DNA of 12,269 bases from Chloroflexi bacterium RBG_16_57_11 (GCA_001795165.1 MGNS01000141.1:13986-26254), one strand, 5' to 3'; numbered from the stretch's first letter, positions 1-6,915 are shown. Numbers and translations: made by a program. Notes: generated by a model from the sequence alone, not told the origin.

Positions 1-2245
1 GCCCCGGTAGAAAACCTGCCATATCGCGGGCCAGTTTTCCGGCCATCAGCGAGCATTTCAGGGAAAGGCCTCCATCTTTGAACGGGGTTTTCTTCCCCCC
101 TGGCTCATTTTCAACTAACCAATCTACTCGATAAGCCTGATCCAAACCCTGAGCCTCATCCAGGATTCGATTAATGATCTCACTGCGCAGATCCTCCGCC
201 AACTTCGGATGCGCCCCGGCCAGCAGGATGGTCTGCTCCCAGTTTTCATCTTTCAGCCGCTCCAGAATGGTGTCAACCACGGTCTTGCTTTGTTGCACCA
301 GGGCGCTGGCAGCCAGGAACTCGAGGAAGATCTTATGGGCAAAGGCATACACGCCGGGGTCGCTCTCCACCAACAAGCCGCTACGCTCGTGCGAGTCGAG
401 CAAGAAGCTTTCCGACCAAGCTTGTGCCGTCTCAAAATCAGGGGCACGCTCGCGCTCCTTGAGATAGGCCAACAGCACCTGGCAAACCTGGTAAGTGTCG
501 ATTTCCACCAGACCTCTTTCTTGCATGTGTAGAGCAAGTACGCCAAGACGGCGTTTCTTAACTTCAACCGCTTCTTCCACAGTGTGATACCGCCGCCCGG
601 TGCCATCCTTAGTGGCCAGCTCTTCCGCCCGATCCAGGGCGCGCTGCTGGACGCGCCAGTAGCCCAGTAGAAGCTCGACAATCTCGTCCAACACATCCAC
701 GCGACGCTCGGGAAGGTGAGCGCCACGAAGATATACCTGCACAAGCGCGGAGCAAAACAGCGGCGTCCCGGCAATTTGGGTCAGGTCTGAGGATGCAAGG
801 ATCTCTCGGCTGATATCCTGGGTGTCGGCCTGGCGCAAGCGTATATCCGGCTGAATCAACCTCATCAGGTTTTCGACTAACTGGCAGATACCCTGAGGGT
901 CGAGTGGATTGACTTGCGCCTCGGCCAGCGCCGCCGGGCGAAGCTGCCACTCGACGCTTTCATAGCCACGCGGCCGAGAGGCGAGCCCGAAGCGGTTGCC
1001 TTTGGGGCCGTAATGCTCGATGAAGGCGCACACCTGTTGCGCCACCCGATCGCGGTTCTCCGAGACCTCGTCCAGGCCGTCCATCAGCACCAGGCAGTCG
1101 CCTTCAGCCAGCCGCCGATCGAAGAAATCGGGTGTCAGCGAAACGCGCTGCCCACTGCGGAAATACTGCTCAAGATAGGCCACCAGCGCCCCCGGCGAGG
1201 GGTCAATGAATTCGCCGCGATGCTGCTCCAGGAAGCCGCCGAAATTGCGCAGGCGCAACAGCACCGGCAGCAGCCGGGCGTTGCTCCAGCCCAGGTCCTG
1301 CCCAGCGCGATCCTCGGCGAAGGACAAACCCAGGCGTGCCAGCAAAGTGGATTTGCCGCAACCCGGCGGGCCAGTCAGGATAAAACGCGGGTAGCGAGCC
1401 AGAAGCTCGCCCAGCCCGATGGGGCGGATTTCCTCGGCTTGCATTCGTTCCGGGGCGGCTTTACCGCGCGCCTGGCGCTCCTGCTTCTGCCGGGCTTGAT
1501 CCTCGGCACGCCGGTCGCGCAGGCTGAGGGGGACAAAGACTTGCTTTAAACCGGCGGGTATCACGCCGCCAGTGCGTTTGCGGATCAGCGGCAGGGTCAG
1601 GTTGCTCCATTGCCCCCGAACGTTTTCCAGATATCTGGCCAAAGCCTGTTCGTCGTCTGTGGAGAGACGGCGGTCAACAGCCATGGCCTCGCTTACCGTA
1701 GCCAGGCGCGCCACCTGTGCCTGCCAGGCAATGACTTCGCGTGTCAGACCGATCAGCTCGCCGCGGGCTTCCAGGCGGGCAGCGTCAGCAATGCCTTCTT
1801 TGTAGTTTTCCGCCGCGCCCAACCTGGTCCGGAGGCGAAATAAAAAACGCGCCAGCAGGTCGCGGCGCGCTTCATCCAGGTTTATTTCTTTGAGCAACTC
1901 GGGCGGGATGCGCTGCGGGTCAAAACTGGTCATCTCCACCGCGGCAGCGGCCAGCGCCTGGCGCGCCGCCGGACCGGCGTCCAGCACTTTCCAGCCAGCC
2001 AACAGGCGGTCGGCGGCGCCAAGACCTTGCTCTTTGTCCAGGTCGTCCAGCGCGTCCAGCAGAGTGGCGTTCAGCGCGGCAGCATCCTTCTTCTCGTCAT
2101 AGCCACGGGCGACCCAATCACGCAACGGCTCCACCACTGGCTCGACGATGCCCTTCTCCAGGCCTTTGGTGAAAACGATCTTGAAGACTTCGAATAACCC
2201 GGTACCCAGGGCGGAAACCAAGGCTGAGGCTGCGATCGGATCCAT
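1..2245 (-). CDS. NACHT-domain STAND ATPase, 3' end outside window
   Basis: The frame is open from ATG 2245 to the left edge (748 codons, no stop). A Shine-Dalgarno AAGGGA (2254-2259) sits 8 nt upstream of the ATG. The N-terminal ~210 residues are helical and Ala/Leu-rich and match no effector domain I recognise. A basic linker follows (about 245-265), then a P-loop GPPGCGKST (292-300), an acidic Walker B of the NACHT type, LVLMDGLDE (D389, D392, E393), a sensor-like SRPRGY (423-428), a GTP motif (493-495) and the NACHT-associated FAHKIFLEFLAA (635-646). This order defines signal-transduction ATPases that switch between ADP- and ATP-bound states and oligomerise on sensing a ligand. Many bacterial NACHT proteins defend against phages, others act in regulation. 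The ligand-sensing C-terminus is probably mostly outside the window, so the trigger cannot be judged. STAND/NACHT assignment is firm; a defence role is inferred. Confidence 0.9.
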   Translation of the reverse strand, partial: MDPIAASALVSALGTGLFEVFKIVFTKGLEKGIVEPVVEPLRDWVARGYDEKKDAAALNATLLDALDDLDKEQGLGAADRLLAGWKVLDAGPAARQALAAAAVEMTSFDPQRIPPELLKEINLDEARRDLLARFLFRLRTRLGAAENYKEGIADAARLEARGELIGLTREVIAWQAQVARLATVSEAMAVDRRLSTDDEQALARYLENVRGQWSNLTLPLIRKRTGGVIPAGLKQVFVPLSLRDRRAEDQARQKQERQARGKAAPERMQAEEIRPIGLGELLARYPRFILTGPPGCGKSTLLARLGLSFAEDRAGQDLGWSNARLLPVLLRLRNFGGFLEQHRGEFIDPSPGALVAYLEQYFRSGQRVSLTPDFFDRRLAEGDCLVLMDGLDEVSENRDRVAQQVCAFIEHYGPKGNRFGLASRPRGYESVEWQLRPAALAEAQVNPLDPQGICQLVENLMRLIQPDIRLRQADTQDISREILASSDLTQIAGTPLFCSALVQVYLRGAHLPERRVDVLDEIVELLLGYWRVQQRALDRAEELATKDGTGRRYHTVEEAVEVKKRRLGVLALHMQERGLVEIDTYQVCQVLLAYLKERERAPDFETAQAWSESFLLDSHERSGLLVESDPGVYAFAHKIFLEFLAASALVQQSKTVVDTILERLKDENWEQTILLAGAHPKLAEDLRSEIINRILDEAQGLDQAYRVDWLVENEPGGKKTPFKDGGLSLKCSLMAGKLARDMAGFLPG

Positions 2246-2289
2246 AAGCTGTTTCCCTTAATCGAATATTACTTGAGATAAGCTATAAA

Positions 2290-2320
2290 AACCACAGAAT
2301 CACGGAGTCACAGAGATTTT
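2290..2320 (+). repeat. Octamer-triplet repeat, copy A (left outer copy)
   Basis: AACC leads into three back-to-back octamers: CACAGAAT (2293-2300), CACGGAGT (2301-2308) and CACAGAGA (2309-2316), followed by TTTT. It matches copy B at 26 of 31 positions without gaps and lies 14 nt beyond the stop codon of the GxxExxY gene. It is inverted relative to copy C on the other side of that gene. It fills the short gap between the GxxExxY gene and the NACHT gene. Confidence 0.9.
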
Positions 2321-2334
2321 ACCAAAAAAAGGGA

Positions 2335-2706
2335 TCAGAGAGCCATACGCTTGAGGCCTTGTTTGAGGATTGGGACATTGAAGTTAATCAGCAGGCCAAT
2401 CTTGCAACCGGTCAGCCTGAGGTAGGTCAAAAGCTGGGCTTCGTGAACCGGTTGCAGCGCATCGACGGTTTTAAGCTCGACGATGACGGCTTGCTCCACC
2501 AGGAAATCCAGGCGGTAGCCGCAATCCAATTTCACGCCTTTGTACTCAAGAGACAGCGGTTTCTCCTGCTCGAACGACAAACCACGCAAAGCCATCTCTC
2601 GAGCAAGGCAAATCTGATAAGCCGACTCGAGCAGTCCTGGTCCGAGATGTCGATGCACCTCGATCGCCGCGCCGATAATCTCCTCAGTAATCTTGTTGAT
2701 CTCCAT
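2335..2706 (-). CDS. GxxExxY family protein (PD-(D/E)XK nuclease-like)
   Basis: This 123-residue protein carries the family signature GLLESAY (residues 24-30) after the typical N-terminal helix. A nuclease-fold core follows: D67 in YRLDFLV, then VELK (E77, K79) and a QxxxY pair (Q91, Y95). This matches the GxxExxY family, placed in the PD-(D/E)XK superfamily; no enzymatic activity is established here. I chose ATG 2706 over an upstream in-frame start at 2742 because a strong Shine-Dalgarno, GGGAGGAG, lies just before it and family homology begins there. The length is normal for the family. The gene stands alone, bracketed by related octamer repeats, and is read toward the NACHT ATPase gene. 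The family often occurs as dispersed single genes of unclear function. Family assignment is confident; its role is unknown. Confidence 0.9.
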   Translation of the reverse strand: MEINKITEEIIGAAIEVHRHLGPGLLESAYQICLAREMALRGLSFEQEKPLSLEYKGVKLDCGYRLDFLVEQAVIVELKTVDALQPVHEAQLLTYLRLTGCKIGLLINFNVPILKQGLKRMAL

Positions 2707-2757
2707 CGTCTCCTCCCATAATGAACATCGGTGATTTCCCAAAACGCTTAGCGATCA

Positions 2758-2788
2758 AACCACGGAGTCACAGAGCCACTGAGATTTT
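2758..2788 (+). repeat. Octamer-triplet repeat, copy B (inner copy)
   Basis: AACC leads into CACGGAGT (2761-2768), CACAGAGC (2769-2776) and CACTGAGA (2777-2784), then TTTT. It is a direct repeat of copy A, located 52 nt upstream of the GxxExxY start codon. It is complementary to copy C, so B and C could pair across a spacer of about 44 nt. Confidence 0.9.
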
Positions 2789-2832
2789 GGAAGTATTCTG
2801 AATTAATTCCATATACTCCACCAATTTAATAA

Positions 2833-2860
2833 ACTCCGTGAACTCTGTGTCTCTGTGGTT
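2833..2860 (-). repeat. Octamer-triplet repeat, copy C (inverted outer copy)
   Basis: Read on the minus strand it is AACC, CACAGAGA (2857-2850), CACAGAGT plus one extra T (2849-2841), then CACGGAGT (2840-2833). It is the inverse of copies A and B and lies 10 nt beyond the stop codon of the S51-like gene, so it marks the right boundary of the repeat-bounded unit around the GxxExxY gene. Confidence 0.88.
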
Positions 2861-2870
2861 AAAGTCCTCC

Positions 2871-4055
2871 TTATCCTTTCACGAGTCTCTGTCCCTCCGG
2901 GGTATCCACCACCTGCCAGCCCAGGGCGGCGATCTGTAGGCGCAGTGAATCCGCAGCAGGCCAGTCTTTGCGCAGGCGGGCTTCCTGGCGAGCGGCTAAC
3001 AAAGACTGAACTTGTTCTGGGGCGACCTCACCATCGACCGGCTGCGGGGCGGGCGGGGTTTCGGCAACAGCCAGGCGCTCAGCGTGCAAACGCGCCTGGG
3101 CTTCGAGGGCCTGTTTCCAGGCCAACGGCGGCAGCCCTTCCAGGGTCAAGTGAACCTCCCACGGGCAACACTCGCTGAGCGGGAAGCTCTCGCCTTTACG
3201 GTGGATGTGCACATGGCCGTCGCGCTGCCTGGCAATTTCAACCAGGCCGGTGCCATGCAAGTCGGGGCCAGTCGGACCGTGGCGATGCCCGGAATGGATC
3301 AGGGTCACCCCTCCCAGGCCGATCACCCGGCAGACACCGACGTTCGGATCCATCAGCAAAGCGGTCTTCTCATCGATGCCAATTATAGTCACGTCTAAAG
3401 GCAGCTGCCGCATCAACTCTGCAAAGCGGGTCTGCCCCATGAAGCAGCGGCTGGTATCCAGCTCATCACCGCCATCGTTGTTATTCCAATGCGGCACAAA
3501 GACCAGCGGCAGGCCATAGGCACCGAAGAAATCCAGACCGTCTTTCCAGTGCGGATCCTCGCCCACCTTGTAGATCTCATAAACAGGCAGTGCATAGGCG
3601 CTGATGGCAATGGTCGCAGCGCTGGCGAGCACCAGGGCAGCTCCCAACCGGTGGCGGGCAAGCAAATAATGCCAGGCCAGGCTGCCGCTGAGCTGGCGTA
3701 CAGCATAGCTGGGGCTGCCCGGCCCCATGAAGATCAGGTCCGATTCGAGCAGCGGGGCGACAACCTCCGGCTCATCCGGGCTGTGAGGTGTGCCGCGCTT
3801 GCGCGCCGGCACCAGGGTGATCTGCGGCTGGTAATTTTGCAAGCGGTGGTGGATGAACTCCGCCACACGACCAATCACCTGGGGCGAGTTCAGCTCGAAA
3901 CCAGCCGGCGTCTCGAGCAATGCCAGCCGCGGCGATTGAGGAAGATCTTTCAGTACTTGATCGAAGACCCTACGCCCGCTGGGCGAGGTTTCTCCTGAGC
4001 CAAATAAAACTACTACCCCCGGCCTGGCATCGCCAGTCATCCCAAGATCGGTCAA
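2871..4055 (-). CDS. S51/cyanophycinase-like protein with CysS-type C-terminal tail
   Basis: This 394-residue protein has two parts. Residues ~13-290 resemble the class-I amidotransferase-like fold of peptidase S51/cyanophycinase: an opening VVVLFGSGE, a nucleophile-elbow region LASAATIA with S145, PHWNN with H189, and GIDEKTAL with E229. These are candidate Ser-His-Glu residues. The nucleophile loop lacks the usual glycines (GSSAGA in cyanophycinases), so activity and substrate are uncertain. After a Pro-rich linker (333-343), residues ~349-394 (AARQEARLRKDWPAADSL, then GWQVVDTPEGQ) strongly resemble the small C-terminal domain of cysteinyl-tRNA synthetase. I prefer the TTG at 4055 because GAGGTG lies about 4 nt upstream; an in-frame ATG at 4040 has no good site. 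A possible promoter lies just upstream. The fold is likely; the function is unknown. Confidence 0.82.
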   Translation of the reverse strand: MTDLGMTGDARPGVVVLFGSGETSPSGRRVFDQVLKDLPQSPRLALLETPAGFELNSPQVIGRVAEFIHHRLQNYQPQITLVPARKRGTPHSPDEPEVVAPLLESDLIFMGPGSPSYAVRQLSGSLAWHYLLARHRLGAALVLASAATIAISAYALPVYEIYKVGEDPHWKDGLDFFGAYGLPLVFVPHWNNNDGGDELDTSRCFMGQTRFAELMRQLPLDVTIIGIDEKTALLMDPNVGVCRVIGLGGVTLIHSGHRHGPTGPDLHGTGLVEIARQRDGHVHIHRKGESFPLSECCPWEVHLTLEGLPPLAWKQALEAQARLHAERLAVAETPPAPQPVDGEVAPEQVQSLLAARQEARLRKDWPAADSLRLQIAALGWQVVDTPEGQRLVKG

Positions 4056-4074
4056 TAAACACCTCTAAGTTTTG

Positions 4075-4103
4075 ATTATGGATTCCCGTTGCCTCAGGTG
4101 CAA
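4075..4103 (-). promoter_or_regulatory. Possible promoter of the S51-like gene, overlapping an inverted repeat
   Basis: On the minus strand CATAAT (4080-4075) matches the -10 consensus at 5 of 6 bases. TTGCAC (4103-4098) lies 17 nt upstream but matches the -35 consensus at only 3 of 6. The expected start of transcription is about 12 nt before the TTG start codon. The -35 lies inside the left arm of the inverted repeat at 4096-4144, so that repeat could be an operator. This is inference from consensus matching only. Confidence 0.35.
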
Positions 4104-4144
4104 CGTGCTGGCGAACCTCGTCCGCGCGAAAGGGCGTTGCACCT
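4096..4144. repeat. Perfect 10-bp inverted repeat between two minus-strand genes
   Basis: AGGTGCAACG (4096-4105) is matched by CGTTGCACCT (4135-4144) across 29 nt. It lies in the gap between the dehydrogenase stop and the S51-like gene. No T-tract follows either arm on the minus strand, so it is not a typical intrinsic terminator. It may be an operator or an RNA hairpin. Confidence 0.7.
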
Positions 4145-4156
4145 ATGCAGATGCAC

Positions 4157-5173
4157 TTAGGCAGGCTGGTAGCGCTGGCTTATGTTGGGCACCAGGTATT
4201 CCGAAAATGAGCGCTCCAGGTCATAAGTGGGTTTCCAGCCCCAGTCGCGGCGTGCATCGTTGTCGTTCAGGCCGGCGGGCCAGCTATCCACGATCCCCTG
4301 ACGCTTGAGGTCTGGCTTAAAGGTGATCTGCGCCTGGGGGAAGAAGCGTTGCACCATCTCGCCGAACTCAGCCGCGGTCAGGCTAAAGCTGGTCACGTTG
4401 TACACCCTTCGGCTGAGAGCCCTGGCAGGCACAGCGGCCAGTTTGAGCAAGGCTGTCACCGCGTCGGGCATGGCCATGAACGGGATGCAGGTATCTTCGC
4501 GCACAAAGGCGGCATAGGCTTCGCCCTTGGCGGCATAATGGAGCATCTCCGGACCATAATCGCTGGTGCCGCCGCTGGGGACGGTGAAAGCGCTGATCAG
4601 CCCGGGGAAGCGCAAGGCCCGAAAATCGAGCGTCACCGGACGGTCGGCGGCGAGCTGGCGGAAATACTGGCTGTAGTAGATTCCGAGCATTTCACAGTAT
4701 AGCTTATTGCAGCCATACATGGTGGTAGGGTAGTTCCACTCCCACTCGCGCACCCGGGGGTATTGCGCCTTGGTCTCCAGGTTGGGCATGCCATAGGCGG
4801 CAATCGAGCTGGGAAATAAAAACAGGACCGGCTCGCCACGCCACTGGGATTGTTCGGAGGCCAGGCGGAGTAAATGGAGCGTGCCTTCCACGTTAACCTG
4901 GTGCGCCATCTCCGGGCTGAATTCTGCCCGGGTGGAGAGCAACGCCGCCAGGTGATAGATTGTAGCGATCTCATACTCGCTGACCAGGCGAGCCAACAAA
5001 GCCTGATCCATCAAATCCCCCTGGATATGCGTCGAAAGCTTTGCGTTTTCAGGTGGGAGGGGCCGCAGATCGAGCGTAACGATCTGCGTTTCGCCCTGGT
5101 CAGACAACGAGCGTATAAGGGAGTCGCCGATCTCGCCCGCCGCGCCAGTGATGAGAATGCCTCTTTTGCGCAT
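4157..5173 (-). CDS. NAD-dependent epimerase/dehydratase, L-threonine 3-dehydrogenase-like (SDR type)
   Basis: This 338-residue extended short-chain dehydrogenase has the Rossmann motif GAAGEIG (10-16), an acidic residue after the second strand (D35 region, typical of NAD preference), catalytic Ser in PSSIAAYG (S122/S123) and the YxxxK pair Y153/K157 in TMYGCNK. The blocks FPGLIS (189-194) and SGGTSDY (200-206), and later IPFMAMPDAV, are characteristic of the SDR-type L-threonine 3-dehydrogenase, which oxidises threonine to 2-amino-3-ketobutyrate in the cytoplasm. A sugar-nucleotide epimerase is the main alternative, but those blocks favour threonine. I chose ATG 5173, preceded by GGAG at 6 nt; the frame is open 312 nt further upstream, but that part is Gly/Val-rich and antisense to the lipoprotein linker. 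No partner ligase (Kbl) is in the window. Confidence 0.85.
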   Translation of the reverse strand: MRKRGILITGAAGEIGDSLIRSLSDQGETQIVTLDLRPLPPENAKLSTHIQGDLMDQALLARLVSEYEIATIYHLAALLSTRAEFSPEMAHQVNVEGTLHLLRLASEQSQWRGEPVLFLFPSSIAAYGMPNLETKAQYPRVREWEWNYPTTMYGCNKLYCEMLGIYYSQYFRQLAADRPVTLDFRALRFPGLISAFTVPSGGTSDYGPEMLHYAAKGEAYAAFVREDTCIPFMAMPDAVTALLKLAAVPARALSRRVYNVTSFSLTAAEFGEMVQRFFPQAQITFKPDLKRQGIVDSWPAGLNDNDARRDWGWKPTYDLERSFSEYLVPNISQRYQPA

Positions 5174-5254
5174 TTTTTCTCCATAAGTTTTGAATGGATG
5201 ACGATGATTCCGGGAGTAACTTCTCCGGTTTAATTTTACATCACAAAACTGTCT

Positions 5255-5260
5255 TATAGT
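5255..5260 (+). promoter_or_regulatory. -10-like element of the lipoprotein-methyltransferase pair
   Basis: TATAGT (5 of 6 to consensus) lies in the divergent region, with TTTACA (5235-5240) upstream at a short spacing of 14 nt. Transcription starting 6-8 nt downstream would begin at or only a few bases before the start codon (TTG 5268 or ATG 5274). No Shine-Dalgarno is visible, which would fit a leaderless or near-leaderless transcript. Confidence 0.35.
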
Positions 5261-5273
5261 AAACTTATTGGCG

Positions 5274-6068
5274 ATGATGAAACGTGCCTGCTGGATTACC
5301 GGCGTGATTTTTCTAGCCAGCGGGATGGCAGCGTTCCTGGCGGGTTGCCTGCCCGCGGCTACGCCACTGCCACCCCTGCCAACCGAAACGCCGGGCCCGC
5401 CCACAGCAACCCCGACAGCGACGATCGTGTGGTTCCCACCCACCGCCACTTTCACACCACTGCCTCCGATCACGCCGGGCATCACACCTACCCTGGATTT
5501 GAGCCCCGCTTATGGATCGCTGATCTTCTCAGACGATTTCCTTAAGCCGGAGCTGTGGACGCTTGGCCGCTCAGGACCGGGCAGCGCCGCTCTCGGAGTG
5601 AGCGAGCTGAGCCTGGTGGTCAGCCAGCCACGCGGCTATCTTTTAAGCCTGCGCCAGGAGACGGCTCTGAGCGATTTCTACCTGGAGATCACCGCCAGCC
5701 CAAGCATTTGCCGCGGCGCAGACGAATATGGTCTGCTGGTGCGGCTGGCCTCGCTGCAGGATTTCCTGCGCTTCGGGCTGAACTGCCGCGGCGAGGTACG
5801 GCTGGACCGACTCAACGGCGGCGAGGCATCCTCACCCTTCCCGCCGGAGATCAGCGGGGCGGTGCCACCCGGCGCGCCGAGCACGTCTCGGCTGGGGGTG
5901 TGGGCGTTGGGAAAGGAGCTGCGCTTCTATGCCAACGGGCAATATCTCTTTACCGTAAGCGACCCCGTGCTACAAGTCGGTGGACTGGGCGTGTATGCCC
6001 GCGCCAGCGGGGATGATACGATGACAGTGAACTTCTCTGATCTGGATGTTTATGAAGCGACAAGGTAG
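5274..6068 (+). CDS. Secreted lipoprotein with Pro/Thr linker and jelly-roll-like domain
   Basis: The protein is 264 residues from ATG 5274. A basic start (MMKR), a hydrophobic stretch and the lipobox LAGC (C25) mark it as a lipoprotein anchored outside the cytoplasmic membrane. Residues ~26-75 form a linker rich in Pro and Thr, typical of exported proteins. The remainder (about 80-264) starts with LIFSDDF and alternates strands, with LRFYANGQYLFTVSD and a C-terminal VNFSDLDVYE. This resembles concanavalin-like sandwich domains (LamG / DUF1080-like) that bind or degrade glycans. I see no catalytic signature. The start is uncertain: TTG 5268 and ATG 5277 are in frame and none has a Shine-Dalgarno. 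The stop lies 3 nt before the methyltransferase ATG, suggesting cotranscription. Export and anchoring are confident; ligand unknown. Confidence 0.85.
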   Translation: MMKRACWITGVIFLASGMAAFLAGCLPAATPLPPLPTETPGPPTATPTATIVWFPPTATFTPLPPITPGITPTLDLSPAYGSLIFSDDFLKPELWTLGRSGPGSAALGVSELSLVVSQPRGYLLSLRQETALSDFYLEITASPSICRGADEYGLLVRLASLQDFLRFGLNCRGEVRLDRLNGGEASSPFPPEISGAVPPGAPSTSRLGVWALGKELRFYANGQYLFTVSDPVLQVGGLGVYARASGDDTMTVNFSDLDVYEATR

Positions 6069-6071
6069 CCT

Positions 6072-6902
6072 ATGCCCAAAGCTTACCGTAACCGGCTGAA
6101 CGATTTAGACTCCAAAAGCTGGCTCAAATTCCAGAAATCCTGGTTCGTGCACAACCCGCCGCCGCGGCGTAAGGATGTGATCCGCCATCCGGCCAAGTTC
6201 CCCGAGACACTGGCGCAAGAATTCATCGAGTTTTTCACAAAGCGCGGGGGGATCGTGCTGGACCCGATGGCCGGCACGGGCAGCACCCTGGTGGCAGCGT
6301 TGCGCGCCGGGCGAAATTCCTATGGCATCGAGCTGAACCCGGCTTACGCCGAGATCGCCCGCCAGGTGATTGTTGAAGAACGCGCCAGCCTGGGAGACAA
6401 TGCCGCTGATCTTTCTGCCGAGATCATCCTGGGGGACGCAGCGCAAATCGAAACGCTTGCTGCCCAAGCCGACCTGGCCTCTATCGATTACGTGATCACC
6501 TCACCGCCATACTGGAACATGCTGCGCGCTCCCGGCGCGGAGACGCAGAAAAGGCGTCGCCAAACCGCCAAAATGGATGTCTTCTATTCGGATCACCCAA
6601 ACGATCTTGGGAATATTGAAGATTACGATGAGTTCATTAATCATTTGGTTTCCATCTATGCGGCGCTCAAACCGCACCTTCGGCCGAAAGCTTACCTGAC
6701 GATCATCCTGAAGAATGTAAAGAAGGGCGGCAAAATCTACCCCCTGGCGTGGGATTTAGGCCGAAGCCTGAGCCAGGTCTACACCTTGAAAGATGAAAAA
6801 ATCTGGTGCCAGGATGACATCCGCCTGGCGCCTTACGGGTTGGGCAGCGCATGGGTGAGCAATACTTTTCACCATTATTGCCTGCAGTTTCGGAACGAAT
6901 GA
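6072..6902 (+). CDS. DNA methyltransferase (N4-cytosine/N6-adenine type)
   Basis: This 276-residue enzyme has a SAM-binding motif I, LDPMAGTGS (63-71), with the following acidic residue E87 (motif II) and D122 (motif III). Catalytic motif IV is TSPPYW (143-148), the form common in amino-methyltransferases, especially N4-cytosine ones. The segment FPETLAQEFIEFF (43-55) looks like motif X, so the order X-I-IV differs from the usual beta-class order and resembles the alpha/gamma arrangement. It should transfer a methyl group from SAM to an exocyclic amino group in DNA; the target sequence cannot be read. No restriction endonuclease is adjacent, so it is a solitary methyltransferase or its partner lies elsewhere. 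The ATG lies 3 nt after the lipoprotein stop, with AAGG close upstream. Confidence 0.9.
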   Translation: MPKAYRNRLNDLDSKSWLKFQKSWFVHNPPPRRKDVIRHPAKFPETLAQEFIEFFTKRGGIVLDPMAGTGSTLVAALRAGRNSYGIELNPAYAEIARQVIVEERASLGDNAADLSAEIILGDAAQIETLAAQADLASIDYVITSPPYWNMLRAPGAETQKRRRQTAKMDVFYSDHPNDLGNIEDYDEFINHLVSIYAALKPHLRPKAYLTIILKNVKKGGKIYPLAWDLGRSLSQVYTLKDEKIWCQDDIRLAPYGLGSAWVSNTFHHYCLQFRNE

Positions 6903-6915
6903 GGTAGCAATCCCC

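Noticed and set aside
253..950. Two minus-strand ORFs in other frames of the NACHT gene
   Set aside because: They overlap the NACHT frame and encode Arg/Ala/Ser-rich sequence typical of out-of-frame reading in GC-rich DNA.
914..1549. Plus-strand ORF of 211 codons inside the NACHT gene
   Set aside because: Its product shows no family features, and the minus strand has a continuous frame with complete NACHT motifs over the same bases.
2246..2289. Promoter of the NACHT gene (TAATAT at 2271-2266)
   Set aside because: It would start transcription at the Shine-Dalgarno, and no -35 is convincing.
3489..3998. Plus-strand ORF of 169 codons antisense to the S51-like gene
   Set aside because: No recognisable domain or ribosome site; the minus frame has clear fold motifs.
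4096..4144. Intrinsic terminator after the dehydrogenase gene
   Set aside because: The arms are perfect but the loop is 29 nt and no T tract follows on the minus strand.
5174..5485. 104-residue N-terminal extension of the dehydrogenase
   Set aside because: Gly/Val-rich, antisense to the lipoprotein linker, and the Rossmann fold plus a good Shine-Dalgarno begin at 5173.
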